Shown here: one piece after another, positions 1 through 7,000 of the stretch
Layout of the letters: each line of letters starts with the position of its first letter
How positions within the stretch are numbered: position 1 is the first letter of the stretch
DNA from: Glaciecola sp. UBA983
Lineage (GTDB): Bacteria; Pseudomonadota; Gammaproteobacteria; Enterobacterales; Alteromonadaceae
Length of the DNA: 8,515 nucleotides
Assembly (NCBI GenBank): GCA_002292215.1
Contig: DBBN01000057.1
Coordinates: 1-8,515, forward strand
Direction of reading: 5' to 3'
Made by a program: the position numbers and the translations under genes
The notes under the pieces: generated by a model
The model's database searches: none
The model's input: the letters and a program-made list of their open reading frames with translations, nothing else
What the model was told of the DNA's origin: nothing

Positions 1-6
1 TGTGTA

Positions 7-229
7 TTACAAATAGACACTTAATGCTTCACTATCACCAATGAACTCACCACCAATAAATATTTGTGGAACAGTATCGCGACCTGTGATGGCTTTGAGT
101 GAGGTTAAAGATGCATCTTTTCCGAGTACAATCTCTTCATAATCATATCCAGCTGCACTGAGTTCGGCTTTAGCTTTAATACAGAACGGACAGTTAGGTT
201 TAGTAAATATGCTTGAAATAAAGTATCAT
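7..229 (-). CDS. Glutaredoxin-family protein with a disrupted or non-standard start
   Basis: A small thiol-disulfide oxidoreductase of the glutaredoxin/NrdH class. The open frame that ends at the TAA at 9..7 reads for 70 residues. It carries the active site CPFC (Cys10 and Cys13 counted from an ATT at 219..217), the cis-proline motif TVPQIF and the glycine pair of IGGEFIG, which are the family hallmarks for glutathione or thiol binding. This frame has no ATG, GTG or TTG. An ATG at 229..227 overlaps the stop of the upstream membrane gene (TGATG) and has an AAGG ribosome site four bases before it. That ATG opens a different frame that stops after nine codons (MILYFKHIY). Skipping one base joins the two frames, so a one-base frameshift (natural or a sequencing error) or a rare ATT start are the explanations. 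The AAGG spacing favours the ATG. The family is certain; the start is not. It is probably translationally coupled to the membrane gene. Confidence 0.75.
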
Positions 230-1257
230 CAAACCTTATCTTGTAATAGATCTCGTATCGATTGAGGCAGGAAAGAACGTACCCTTTTAGTTATCATTAT
301 TTCATGTTTGTGCCACATAATACCCAAATAAATGACACCCAAACCTAATACGGTTAGTGAAACTGGAAACAGCCAGCTATCTTGAAATATGTTCATGGCT
401 AAATATCCAATATAATTACAGCTACCGAATGCGCCAAATACTGTAAATACTTTTCGAACTAAAATAACACCGATGAAAATTAATACTAAATTAACGAAAA
501 AAAATAATAGTTTATCAAGTTCACCATCTGACTTTATAGAGGCAAATCCGCCCCAAAAAGCGATTACCCCAAATAAATATAACCAGAAAGCGTAGTCAGC
601 TTTGTGATGGGCTTTCACATCAACCCAGAAGGCAACAGCAATCATCACTAATCCAGAGTAAAGAGAAACTAAGGAGCGCAATGCTGAATCTTCATCTCCA
701 CCGGATAATATAACAGTAAGATCCATACTCAAATACCACAATGTAAACGCTATAGGCATTATTAGAAATGGATATTTGTACTTAACGGCAACTAATATAC
801 CAACCACGAGAGTGCCTAATTCCATGTAGAGCCAATGAGTTTCAATCTTTGTGTGGAATTCCTGATAATTATTGTCTGAGGGCCAAAGACCAAGCCATTG
901 CTGTATGCCATAAATTAATAATGGTGTTATACAGACTACGAAAGTGGCACAAATTCCCGCCGGAATAACAAGGTTTTTTAATGCAAAATGATTAGTAAGA
1001 AGCATTCCAATTACCACGTAAACCATTGAAATAATGACAATACCTAGGCCGCCGAATGACTCCCAAGCTAAATTCATAAACAATGTCATTGCACCAATAG
1101 CAATTAATCCACCCATATAATATAAAACATGCGTAAATGAAAAATTGGGTTGTTCTTCTGATTTGACATGTAAAAAATCGTACAGACGGTCTGCTTCAAT
1201 TTGAGTAATGATATTGTGTAAGACAGCGTCATCTAACTGTTTCTTTGAAACATTCAT
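229..1257 (-). CDS. DUF2157-family polytopic membrane protein
   Basis: A 342-residue inner-membrane protein of the DUF2157 family, function unknown. The N-terminal 35 residues are a soluble helical segment (QLDDAVLHNIITQIEADRLY) resembling the short cytoplasmic head of this family. About nine or ten hydrophobic segments follow, roughly at residues 41-63, 70-89, 95-115, 145-159, 161-184, 196-212, 222-238, 249-267, 270-290 and 296-314. The C-terminal block with FGAFGSCNYIGYLA and DSWLFPVSLTVLGLG is the part I find most characteristic. The tail after residue 315 is basic and probably cytoplasmic. The ATG at 1257 is chosen because AGAG lies about eight bases upstream. Its TGA stop overlaps the ATG preceding the glutaredoxin frame, so the two are likely one operon. 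Assignment to the family comes from recognising the sequence pattern; no catalytic motif is visible. Confidence 0.8.
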   Translation of the reverse strand: MNVSKKQLDDAVLHNIITQIEADRLYDFLHVKSEEQPNFSFTHVLYYMGGLIAIGAMTLFMNLAWESFGGLGIVIISMVYVVIGMLLTNHFALKNLVIPAGICATFVVCITPLLIYGIQQWLGLWPSDNNYQEFHTKIETHWLYMELGTLVVGILVAVKYKYPFLIMPIAFTLWYLSMDLTVILSGGDEDSALRSLVSLYSGLVMIAVAFWVDVKAHHKADYAFWLYLFGVIAFWGGFASIKSDGELDKLLFFFVNLVLIFIGVILVRKVFTVFGAFGSCNYIGYLAMNIFQDSWLFPVSLTVLGLGVIYLGIMWHKHEIMITKRVRSFLPQSIRDLLQDKV

Positions 1258-1351
1258 GATAAATCTCTGTAATATAATTGTACTAACAGTATTATTTAAG
1301 GGATACGACTAAAAAAATCCCTAGTGCAAATATGACTAGCCTATCTCTAGT

Positions 1352-1365
1352 GTAGTACGTATTAC
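1352..1365. promoter_or_regulatory. Near-palindrome in the divergent intergenic region
   Basis: GTAGTACGTATTAC is symmetric at 12 of 14 positions, and the one mismatched pair would be a G-T wobble. It sits between the minus-strand membrane gene and the plus-strand small gene, about 95 bases from the start of the first and 118 from the start of the second. That is a reasonable position for a repressor or activator site. The sequence is AT-rich and short, so chance symmetry is a real alternative. Confidence 0.2.
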
Positions 1366-1422
1366 TGATTAGGAATTAATATCATAGGGAAATAAAAATG
1401 GTTGTGATTCGAGTTAGGTTTA

Positions 1423-1451
1423 TTTACTAATACAAGCATTTACATTATATT
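1423..1451 (+). promoter_or_regulatory. Candidate sigma-70 promoter for the 69-residue small gene
   Basis: TTTACT at 1423-1428 (four of six to TTGACA) and TATATT at 1446-1451 (five of six to TATAAT) are separated by exactly 17 bases. Transcription would start near 1458, giving a leader of about 25 bases that contains the AAGGA ribosome site before the ATG at 1483. This is read by eye only. Confidence 0.45.
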
Positions 1452-1482
1452 TTGATATGACGATCAAACCAAGGAAAACAAC

Positions 1483-1692
1483 ATGACTGCCGATGAATTA
1501 CATGCCCTGAAGGTTGCGTTTAGCTATATGCCACAGGCGATTGAAGTAAATAAATATGAATATGGCGATGATTTTCAGAGGATCTTAGACCATATTGAAT
1601 ACGTTCGTGCAACATTACTTGAGCATGGTATCGATCCGGATGAAGTTTCTGGCGATATTAATCCGGATACGACCCCAAATTCTTGTTATTAA
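1483..1692 (+). CDS. Small acidic hypothetical protein, 69 residues
   Basis: I do not recognise this protein. It is soluble and acidic, with no membrane segment or signal peptide. The N-terminal half (TADELHALKVAFSYMPQAIEV) and the middle (DDFQRILDHIEYVRATLLEHG) look like two amphipathic helices. The tail is proline- and aspartate-rich and ends in SCY. A clear ribosome site, AAGGA, lies eight bases before the ATG, and a plausible promoter sits at 1423-1451. Codon use resembles the neighbours, so I treat it as a real gene. It is followed by 247 bases before rimK with no clear terminator, so read-through into rimK is possible. Confidence 0.7.
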   Translation: MTADELHALKVAFSYMPQAIEVNKYEYGDDFQRILDHIEYVRATLLEHGIDPDEVSGDINPDTTPNSCY

Positions 1693-1939
1693 TGAATTTT
1701 ATCAAAGCTAACACGTGGTCTAAATATTGCACATTAATCCTTTATTGATTATTTGACAGCTCTGCCATAAAAGGATTTTCTTATGCAGCATTTTTGCTGG
1801 GTGTAACTAGTATCACGGTTCAAAATTCTGGTTCGGTACATGAAACAAAGTTTTTTATTATTTGCATATTTTCAAAAAGTGTTTATAAAGGCGACTATTA
1901 TAAATACTCTATTCATTTTTTTTAAAATAAAGGATCATC
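1693..1939. other. Intergenic region upstream of rimK
   Basis: This 247-base gap holds no convincing gene. It contains a perfect -35 hexamer TTGACA at 1753-1758, but no good -10 at the right distance. A small hairpin, CAGCA-TTTT-TGCTG, lies at 1786-1799 without a following T-run, so it is not a standard terminator. A more balanced promoter candidate lies at 1862-1889. The AT content rises sharply towards rimK. Confidence 0.5.
1862..1889 (+). promoter_or_regulatory. Candidate promoter for the rimK cluster
   Basis: TTGCAT at 1862-1867 and TATAAA at 1884-1889 are spaced by 16 bases. Transcription would begin near 1896, leaving a leader of about 45 bases with an AAAGGA ribosome site (from about 1929) before the rimK ATG. 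A second TATAAA at 1899-1904 has no good -35 and is less likely. Confidence 0.4.
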
Positions 1940-2845
1940 ATGCGAATTGCTATTTTGTCGCGCAACCCCAAATTATACTCAACTCGCCGCCTACAAGAGG
2001 CTGGCATTGCTTTAGGTCATGAAGTCGACATCGTAGATACCATGCATTGTTACATGGATATCACTAGTAATCATCCTTCCGTGCGCTATAAAGGTAAACC
2101 CTTACCTAAGTATGATGCGGTGATCCCACGAATTGGTGCTTCGGTGACATTCTATGGCACATCGGTTGTGCGTCAATTTGAAATGATGGGTACGTATAGT
2201 GTTAATGAATCGGTAGCTATTAGCCGCTCTCGAGATAAACTACGTTCACTACAATTGTTATCCAGAAAAGGTATTGGCATGCCTCGTACCGGTTTTGCTA
2301 ACCATCCTGATAAAATTGATGATCTCATCAAAAATGTCGGTGGTGCACCGGTGGTGATCAAATTACTTGAGGGGACTCAAGGTATTGGGGTGGTTTTAGC
2401 TGAAACATCAAAAACAGCAGAAGCTATTATCGAAGCGTTCATGGGCTTAAATGCTAATATTTTAGTACAAGAATACATAAAAGAAGCGGGCGGAGCTGAT
2501 ATTCGTTGTTTGGTCGTGGGCGGTAAGGTCATTGCCGCGATGAAACGCCAAGCTGCACCGGGTGAGTTTCGTTCTAATCTACATCGTGGCGGCTCAGCTA
2601 GTATTGTTAGATTATCTCCTGAAGAACGTAAGACTGCCGTTGATGCTGCGAAAACAATGGGTTTAGGCATGGCTGGTGTGGATATTTTACGCTCTAATCA
2701 TGGTCCAGTCGTCATGGAAGTGAACTCATCTCCAGGTCTTGAGGGCATTGAAAAAGCCACCGGTAAAGATGTGGCAACCATGGTAATTGAACATATAACT
2801 AAGTATGCAAAACCTAATAAAACCAAGACCCAAGGTAAAGGTTAA
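1940..2845 (+). CDS. rimK: RimK, ribosomal protein S6 glutamate ligase
   Basis: An ATP-grasp ligase that adds glutamate residues to the C-terminus of ribosomal protein S6 in the cytoplasm, hydrolysing ATP; the E. coli enzyme can also make free poly-glutamate. The length of 301 matches the family's usual 300. The N-terminal preATP-grasp part begins [10 protein letters not shown] and includes [12 protein letters not shown] (63-73). The ATP-grasp part shows the nucleotide-binding Lys141 in [13 protein letters not shown], the hinge LVQEYI (175-180), the loop [11 protein letters not shown] (208-218), Asp248 in GVDIL and the metal ligands Glu260 and Asn262 in [11 protein letters not shown]. The ATG at 1940 has AAAGGA seven bases upstream. 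The next gene starts three bases after the stop with its ribosome site inside the rimK end, so the cluster is one operon. RimK has been linked to ribosome-level regulation and cyclic-di-GMP in Pseudomonas; whether that applies here is not visible. Confidence 0.95.
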   Translation: MRIAILSRNPKLYSTRRLQEAGIALGHEVDIVDTMHCYMDITSNHPSVRYKGKPLPKYDAVIPRIGASVTFYGTSVVRQFEMMGTYSVNESVAISRSRDKLRSLQLLSRKGIGMPRTGFANHPDKIDDLIKNVGGAPVVIKLLEGTQGIGVVLAETSKTAEAIIEAFMGLNANILVQEYIKEAGGADIRCLVVGGKVIAAMKRQAAPGEFRSNLHRGGSASIVRLSPEERKTAVDAAKTMGLGMAGVDILRSNHGPVVMEVNSSPGLEGIEKATGKDVATMVIEHITKYAKPNKTKTQGKG

Positions 2846-2848
2846 GCG

Positions 2849-3889
2849 ATGGAAAAACTGACTATTGGTGGTGTGGATATTCTCCCAGGTGAAACTAAGC
2901 GGATTGAATTACCGATGCCACTGTTATATACCAATACACAGATGTCTATCCCTGTTCATGTGCAACGTGGCAAGCGACCCGGTCCGACATTATTTGTTAG
3001 CTCTGCTATTCATGGCGATGAGCTGAACGGTATTGAAATAGTCGGTCGTTTATTAAAAAGTCGGTCGATAAAAAATTTACGGGGTACGTTAATCGCAGTA
3101 CCTATGGTTAATGTGTATGGTGTACTTAACCAATCACGGTATATGCCTGATCGCCGCGATTTAAATCGCAGTTTTCCCGGTAGTAAAAAAGGCTCTTTAG
3201 CGGGTCGAATAGCCAATTTATTTTTAAATGAAATTGTCCAACATTGCGATTATGGAATCGACTTACATACTGGAGCGATTCATCGCAGTAATTTACCTCA
3301 GATCCGGGGTAACTTAGACGATGAAGGCACCTTAGCTATTGCTAAAGCTTTCGGCATGCCGGTGTTACTCAATGCTGAAGAACGTGATGGGTCATTACGC
3401 CAAACCTCCTCTGAGCTTGGCGTTAAGGTCATTTTATATGAAGCAGGACAAGCTTTACGTTATGATGAGTTTTCAATCCGAGCAGGAGTGAAAGGCATTA
3501 TCAATGTGATGCGTGAAATAGGCATGCTAAACAAACGTAAACGTTTAGGTAAACAGGTTAAATTGTTTATTGCTCGTCAAAGTGGCTGGGTACGAGCAAG
3601 TGAAAGTGGCTTCGTTAATCATGTCGCACAACTGGGCGATCATGTGAATGAAGGGGACTTATTAGCAACCATCTCCGATCCTTTTGGGACTGTACTTGAT
3701 ACGATTATCTCATTAACAGAAGGTGTGGTAATAGGTAAACAAAATATCCCACTAACACAAGAAGGGGACGCGATGTATCATATTGCTTATTTTAGCAAGC
3801 CAGATTCAGTCGCAGAGCACGTCGAATTATTGCAAGATAAACTTGATATGGAAGAAAATCCAAATCCTTTAGCAGATAAACAATCATGA
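2849..3889 (+). CDS. Aspartoacylase/succinylglutamate desuccinylase-family zinc hydrolase
   Basis: A zinc-dependent amide hydrolase of the AstE/AspA family, related to M14 carboxypeptidases. The zinc ligands are visible as His55 and Glu58 in AIHGDELNG and His140 in GIDLHTGA. The substrate-binding block DRRDLNRSFPG (101-111) and the presumed catalytic Glu198 in LYEAG are present, so the enzyme looks active. After about residue 235 there is a C-terminal beta-rich region, with GFVNHVAQLGDHVNEGDLL resembling a lipoyl/biotinyl-type barrel seen in this subgroup. At 346 residues it fits the family. It is not likely to be the arginine-catabolism AstE, since no ast genes are nearby. Its place between rimK and a protease suggests that it acts on glutamyl or related amide bonds, which is inference. 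The ATG at 2849 has AAAGG in the end of rimK. Its stop overlaps the next start as ATGA. Confidence 0.85.
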   Translation: MEKLTIGGVDILPGETKRIELPMPLLYTNTQMSIPVHVQRGKRPGPTLFVSSAIHGDELNGIEIVGRLLKSRSIKNLRGTLIAVPMVNVYGVLNQSRYMPDRRDLNRSFPGSKKGSLAGRIANLFLNEIVQHCDYGIDLHTGAIHRSNLPQIRGNLDDEGTLAIAKAFGMPVLLNAEERDGSLRQTSSELGVKVILYEAGQALRYDEFSIRAGVKGIINVMREIGMLNKRKRLGKQVKLFIARQSGWVRASESGFVNHVAQLGDHVNEGDLLATISDPFGTVLDTIISLTEGVVIGKQNIPLTQEGDAMYHIAYFSKPDSVAEHVELLQDKLDMEENPNPLADKQS

Positions 3890-4308
3890 AAAAAATAATT
3901 ATTGGTTCATTAGAAAAATGTGATTTACCCCAATTAGGGATTGAAGGGCTGCATGTTCGGGTTGATACCGGTGCCAAAACTTCCTCTTTGCATGTAGACA
4001 ATATTGAAGAATTTAAAAAAGACGACGAATTATGGATTGCGTTTGACATGCATCCAGACGTATATGATATTGAAGAAGTTGTCCGTAAAGAAGCGAAGGT
4101 CGTGGATATCAAGCGTGTTAAAAGTTCTACGGCTACACGCCAACGTCGATATGTGATCGTCACCAAGATTAAAATGGCTAATAAAACTTGGAAAATCCGC
4201 TTAACACTGACTAACCGTTCCACCATGACATACATGATGTTGCTTGGGCGTGAAGCAATGAAAGGGCGATTTATAGTCGACCCTGAGTGCCAATATCGTT
4301 TAGACTAG
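3886..4308 (+). CDS. RimB-like retropepsin-type protease (annotated family: ATP-dependent zinc protease)
   Basis: A 140-residue protein of the RimK-associated 'putative ATP-dependent zinc protease' family. The sequence instead shows the aspartic-protease signature VDTGAKTSSLHV, with Asp27-Thr28-Gly29-Ala30 matching the retropepsin D-T-G-A motif. A second block, LTNRSTMTYMMLLGREAMKGRFIVDP near the C-terminus, matches the hydrophobic-hydrophobic-Gly-Arg pattern of single-domain retropepsins, which work as dimers. I see no HExxH zinc motif and no Walker motif, so both words of the family name look wrong. In Pseudomonas the protein next to RimK, called RimB, is reported to act against the poly-glutamate tail on S6; the same role here is inferred from family and gene order. 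Its start overlaps the previous stop (ATGA), giving translational coupling. No signal peptide, so it is cytoplasmic. Confidence 0.85.
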   Translation: MKKIIIGSLEKCDLPQLGIEGLHVRVDTGAKTSSLHVDNIEEFKKDDELWIAFDMHPDVYDIEEVVRKEAKVVDIKRVKSSTATRQRRYVIVTKIKMANKTWKIRLTLTNRSTMTYMMLLGREAMKGRFIVDPECQYRLD

Positions 4309-4362
4309 GCACTCTAGATACAACTTACTCAGAATAAAACTAATAAAGAGGCCCTTAATTAA

Positions 4363-5205
4363 ATGACACAATATACTGGTGATTTAGCAAAAATGGTTGT
4401 AGGTGTAAATGATGCTCATGTTGCACAATACACTTTACCCATTGGTGAACATAAAGTAGCGATGAATGAGCTTATAGGTCGCTCAATTTCGTTAACCAAC
4501 CACGCTAAAATTACTTGTGTCGGTTGTGGTAGTGCAACTAATAAAAGCTTTAGTCAAGGGTTTTGCTATTCATGTTTACGTGCGCTAGCACAATGTGATG
4601 AATGCATCATGAAACCAGAAAAATGCCATTATGCGCAAGGCACTTGTCGTGAACCACAGTGGGGGGAGGCACATTGCTTTAATACGCATTTTGTTTACTT
4701 AGCTAATACCGGACAGTCAAAGGTGGGGATTACGCGTCAAGTTGAAGGGAGAGTCTCTTCACGCTGGTTAGACCAAGGTGCTTCACAAGCCATTGTCTTA
4801 TATAGAGTGAGTAATCGATTGTTGAGTGGTTTAGTTGAGACCGCATGTAAATCGTTTATCTCTGATAAGACTAACTGGCGCACTATGCTTAAAGGTCAGC
4901 CTGAACCGGTTGATTTATTCATTCTTAAACAAGAAATGATGACCTCAATCGCACCACAAATTACTGCGTTACGTGAACAATACGGTTTGTTAGCAGTGCA
5001 AGATGTCGAACACGAGAGTGTCGATATTCATTATCCAGTCACTCAATATCCAGAAAAAGTGGTTTCGATTAATTTAGAAAAAACACCGTCTTTTACTGGC
5101 ACCTTACTTGGCATCAAAGGCCAATATTGGTTGTTAGATGATAATCGCGTTATTAATATTCGCAAATATACCGGTTATCAAGCGACACTATCTGTTAATA
5201 ACTAG
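4363..5205 (+). CDS. DUF2797-family protein with cysteine pairs and GIY-YIG-like core
   Basis: A 280-residue protein of the DUF2797 family, function not established. Residues 52-105 hold nine cysteines, including the pairs C52-x2-C55, C68-x2-C71 and C78-x2-C81 and the single residues C88, C95 and C105, suggesting a zinc-binding region. Directly after comes HFVYLANTGQSKVGITRQ (109-126), then RW at 134-135 and LVETACKSF (157-165). This order resembles the GIY-YIG/T5orf172 nuclease fold: a first tyrosine strand, a K-[IV]-G-[IT]-T-R strand, and a later metal-binding glutamate (Glu159). The remaining C-terminal 100 residues are a beta-rich domain that I cannot place. The ATG at 4363 has AGAGG 11 bases upstream. 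It lies 54 bases after the protease gene with no terminator between them, so it may be a distal member of the rimK transcript. Nuclease activity is a suggestion, not shown. Confidence 0.8.
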   Translation: MTQYTGDLAKMVVGVNDAHVAQYTLPIGEHKVAMNELIGRSISLTNHAKITCVGCGSATNKSFSQGFCYSCLRALAQCDECIMKPEKCHYAQGTCREPQWGEAHCFNTHFVYLANTGQSKVGITRQVEGRVSSRWLDQGASQAIVLYRVSNRLLSGLVETACKSFISDKTNWRTMLKGQPEPVDLFILKQEMMTSIAPQITALREQYGLLAVQDVEHESVDIHYPVTQYPEKVVSINLEKTPSFTGTLLGIKGQYWLLDDNRVINIRKYTGYQATLSVNN

Positions 5206-5230
5206 GGACTGCTTACAAAAGGGAGTTTGC

Positions 5231-5245
5231 ATTCACGTGGTGAAT
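5231..5245. promoter_or_regulatory. Perfect inverted repeat between the DUF2797 and chemotaxis genes
   Basis: ATTCAC-GTG-GTGAAT has six-base arms that match perfectly around a three-base centre. It lies 26 bases after the DUF2797 stop. It could be an operator: a TATAAA at 5262-5267 sits 16 bases after its right arm, where the arm would serve as a poor -35. It could instead be a weak terminator, as TACTTTC follows, but the T-run is poor. Confidence 0.35.
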
Positions 5246-5275
5246 TACTTTCATGATTTAATATAAATAAACAAT

Positions 5276-5302
5276 GTCAGTTTTATCCTACACAGCCGAT
5301 AC
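5276..5302 (+). promoter_or_regulatory. Candidate FliA (sigma-28) flagellar promoter for the chemotaxis receptor
   Basis: GTCAGTTT at 5276-5283 matches five of eight bases of the sigma-28 -35 consensus TAAAGTTT. GCCGATAC at 5295-5302 matches seven of eight of the -10 GCCGATAA. The gap is 11 bases, exactly the consensus spacing. Transcription would start near 5309, about 32 bases before the first ATG of the receptor gene. Late flagellar and chemotaxis genes in gammaproteobacteria commonly use such promoters, which makes the match credible. Confidence 0.65.
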
Positions 5303-5340
5303 AAAACATAATAATTTATTGTTTATCACAGCTCAGACGG

Positions 5341-6897
5341 ATGCTTACTATGTTTCTACCTCCTGTATTAGTTTTAATCTCAATATTGGTTATCATGTTT
5401 GGTGGCCAATTTTTACAAATCGATTATCAAATCAATTCGTTAGTATCAGCTGTTGTTGCAGGGTGTATCAGTTTTTTTATGGCTAAGTTACATGGCAGGC
5501 CAGATGATAATCAGCAAGTCGAATCTGTTAATTACAATCAATATGGTGAAAATATTGCAGCAAGCACCAGTCGTATTGCAATTGGAGGGGCTAATGTTTC
5601 ACACTTCACTGACAAATTGACTTCTATGTTTAAACGACAAGTTGAACATACGCAACAAATTGCGGGGCGAGTAGAAGTACTTGAAAGTGGCAATCAAGAA
5701 TTATTAAACGCTGCGCAGCATGCCCAAAAAAGTATCGAACAATCGGATAAAGAAACCAACCGCTCCAATGAATTACTGCAAGAAGCGATGCAGCAGCAAA
5801 CTTCTCTGAATGAACAAATATCTGTGTCAACAGAGTCATTAGGTAATTTAAAAATTAAAGCTGATTCAATTGGACATATTGTTACCACAATCAACCAACT
5901 GGCTGATCAAACCAATATGTTAGCTTTAAATGCGGCAATAGAAGCAGCGCGTGCAGGTGAGCAGGGGCGAGGATTTGCTGTAGTTGCCGATGAAGTGCGT
6001 GAATTAGCCAAGAAAACAACCGACGCGACTCGAAGCATTGAAACAGTATTAGAAGAAATATCATTTGCAACGGGTGATTCAGTTAAAGCAATTGATGCGG
6101 TGTCAGTGTCCGGTCAGAAAATGGCTAATTTGGTTAAAGAGACTTCTGCCGTTGTGAGCAAAAGCTCCCATTCAGCCTATGAAGCGAAAGCGGCGATGGA
6201 GCAAGTTCATCGTACGGTCAAAGAACACAATGAAACCAATCAAGGGATCAGTCAAAACGTCCGAGATCTGTATGGTTCGACTCAAGAGCTTGAGGATGAT
6301 TTAGCAGAAATATCAAAAAAAGTACTGAATTTATGTAATCAAACTGAAGACATCTTCCGTCAATTGCAGGTGTTTTCTTTAGAAAACCGTAATTCAGTTA
6401 TTCGTGATATTGCGTTGCAAGCAGCTGAAAATGTGGGCGACTTATTTGCGGATGCGATTGTCTCCGGTCAGATTGCAGAGCATGCGCTGTTTGATTCACA
6501 ATATAAAGAAGTCCCCAACACCAATCCACAAAAATATACCACGTTGTTTGATAAATTTACGGATCAAGTATTACCCACTATTCAAGAATCAATTTTACAA
6601 GGTCATCCGTATATTATTTATGCAGGCGCAGTTGATCGTAAAGGGTATTTTCCAACACATAATAAAAAGTTCAGTAAAGCAATGACGGGAAATTACGACC
6701 AAGATTTAGCCAATAGTCGTACCAAACGTATTTTTGATGATTATACCGGTGCGCGTTGTGGGTCTAATACGCAGAGCTTTTTATTGCAGACTTATAAGCG
6801 CGATACAGGCGAAGTCATGCATGATTTGTCCGCGCCGATTTATGTCAACGGTAAGCATTGGGGCGGTTTCCGCATCGGTTACCAAGCTCAACAATAA
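5341..6897 (+). CDS. Methyl-accepting chemotaxis protein with no periplasmic domain and a C-terminal sensor-like domain
   Basis: A chemoreceptor that would relay a signal to CheA/CheW and set flagellar rotation. Two hydrophobic segments, at about 5-22 and 31-50, form a tight hairpin in the membrane with almost no outside loop. A long coiled coil follows with the highly conserved signalling tip at about 186-224 ([24 protein letters not shown] begins at 189), so kinase control looks intact. After residue 345 the protein departs from classical receptors: a 170-residue C-terminal domain carries [10 protein letters not shown] (432-441), RIFDDYTG (463-470), [12 protein letters not shown] (480-491), DLSAPI and HWGGFRIGY (507-514). 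This block recurs at the end of other receptors and looks like a PAS/Cache-type fold, so sensing is probably cytoplasmic. There is no NWETF-like tail for CheR. The ATG at 5341 has little ribosome site; the ATG at 5350 (Met4) has CGGA eight bases before it and may be the true start. It is preceded by a FliA-like promoter and followed by a terminator. Confidence 0.92.
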   Translation: MLTMFLPPVLVLISILVIMFGGQFLQIDYQINSLVSAVVAGCISFFMAKLHGRPDDNQQVESVNYNQYGENIAASTSRIAIGGANVSHFTDKLTSMFKRQVEHTQQIAGRVEVLESGNQELLNAAQHAQKSIEQSDKETNRSNELLQEAMQQQTSLNEQISVSTESLGNLKIKADSIGHIVTTINQLADQTNMLALNAAIEAARAGEQGRGFAVVADEVRELAKKTTDATRSIETVLEEISFATGDSVKAIDAVSVSGQKMANLVKETSAVVSKSSHSAYEAKAAMEQVHRTVKEHNETNQGISQNVRDLYGSTQELEDDLAEISKKVLNLCNQTEDIFRQLQVFSLENRNSVIRDIALQAAENVGDLFADAIVSGQIAEHALFDSQYKEVPNTNPQKYTTLFDKFTDQVLPTIQESILQGHPYIIYAGAVDRKGYFPTHNKKFSKAMTGNYDQDLANSRTKRIFDDYTGARCGSNTQSFLLQTYKRDTGEVMHDLSAPIYVNGKHWGGFRIGYQAQQ

Positions 6898-6916
6898 TCC
6901 TATTAGACTATTGGAT

Positions 6917-6948
6917 ATCTAGGCTATTAATTTAGCTTAGATTCCTTT
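6917..6948 (+). terminator. Rho-independent terminator after the chemotaxis receptor
   Basis: ATCTAGGCTA (6917-6926) pairs with TAGCTTAGAT (6933-6942) as a ten-base stem including one G-U pair. The loop is TTAATT and a short T-rich run (TCCTTT) follows. It lies 20 bases after the receptor stop codon. The stem is AT-rich and the T-run is interrupted, so efficiency may be modest. Confidence 0.55.
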
Positions 6949-7000
6949 AAACTCCTCGCCATTAAAATTTTCTATTTACGAACCCCTTAGGAGTAGTACA

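Noticed and set aside
1786..1799. Hairpin CAGCA-TTTT-TGCTG as a terminator for the 69-residue gene
   Set aside because: The stem is only five bases and is followed by GGTGTAAC rather than a T-run.
1816..1840. GGTTCAAAATTC resembles the T-arm of a tRNA
   Set aside because: No matching acceptor stem, D-arm or anticodon arm could be found around it on either strand.
1840..2022. Open frame of 60 codons overlapping the rimK start
   Set aside because: It has no ribosome site, an AT-driven composition (Phe, Ile, Lys runs), and overlaps 83 bases of rimK in another frame.
2173..2670. Minus-strand open frames inside rimK
   Set aside because: They are antisense shadows of a highly conserved gene, without ribosome sites or recognisable protein features.
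2849..3889. Arginine-pathway AstE identity for the zinc hydrolase
   Set aside because: The family fits, but there are no other ast genes nearby, the C-terminal barrel-like region differs, and the operon is centred on rimK.
5274..5486. Open frame of 70 codons at the start of the chemoreceptor gene
   Set aside because: It lies out of frame with the receptor, overlaps its membrane segments and the FliA-like promoter, and lacks a ribosome site.
6404..6922. Two plus-strand frames inside the receptor C-terminal domain
   Set aside because: They are out of frame with a conserved domain, have no ribosome site, and their composition looks like frame-shifted coding sequence.
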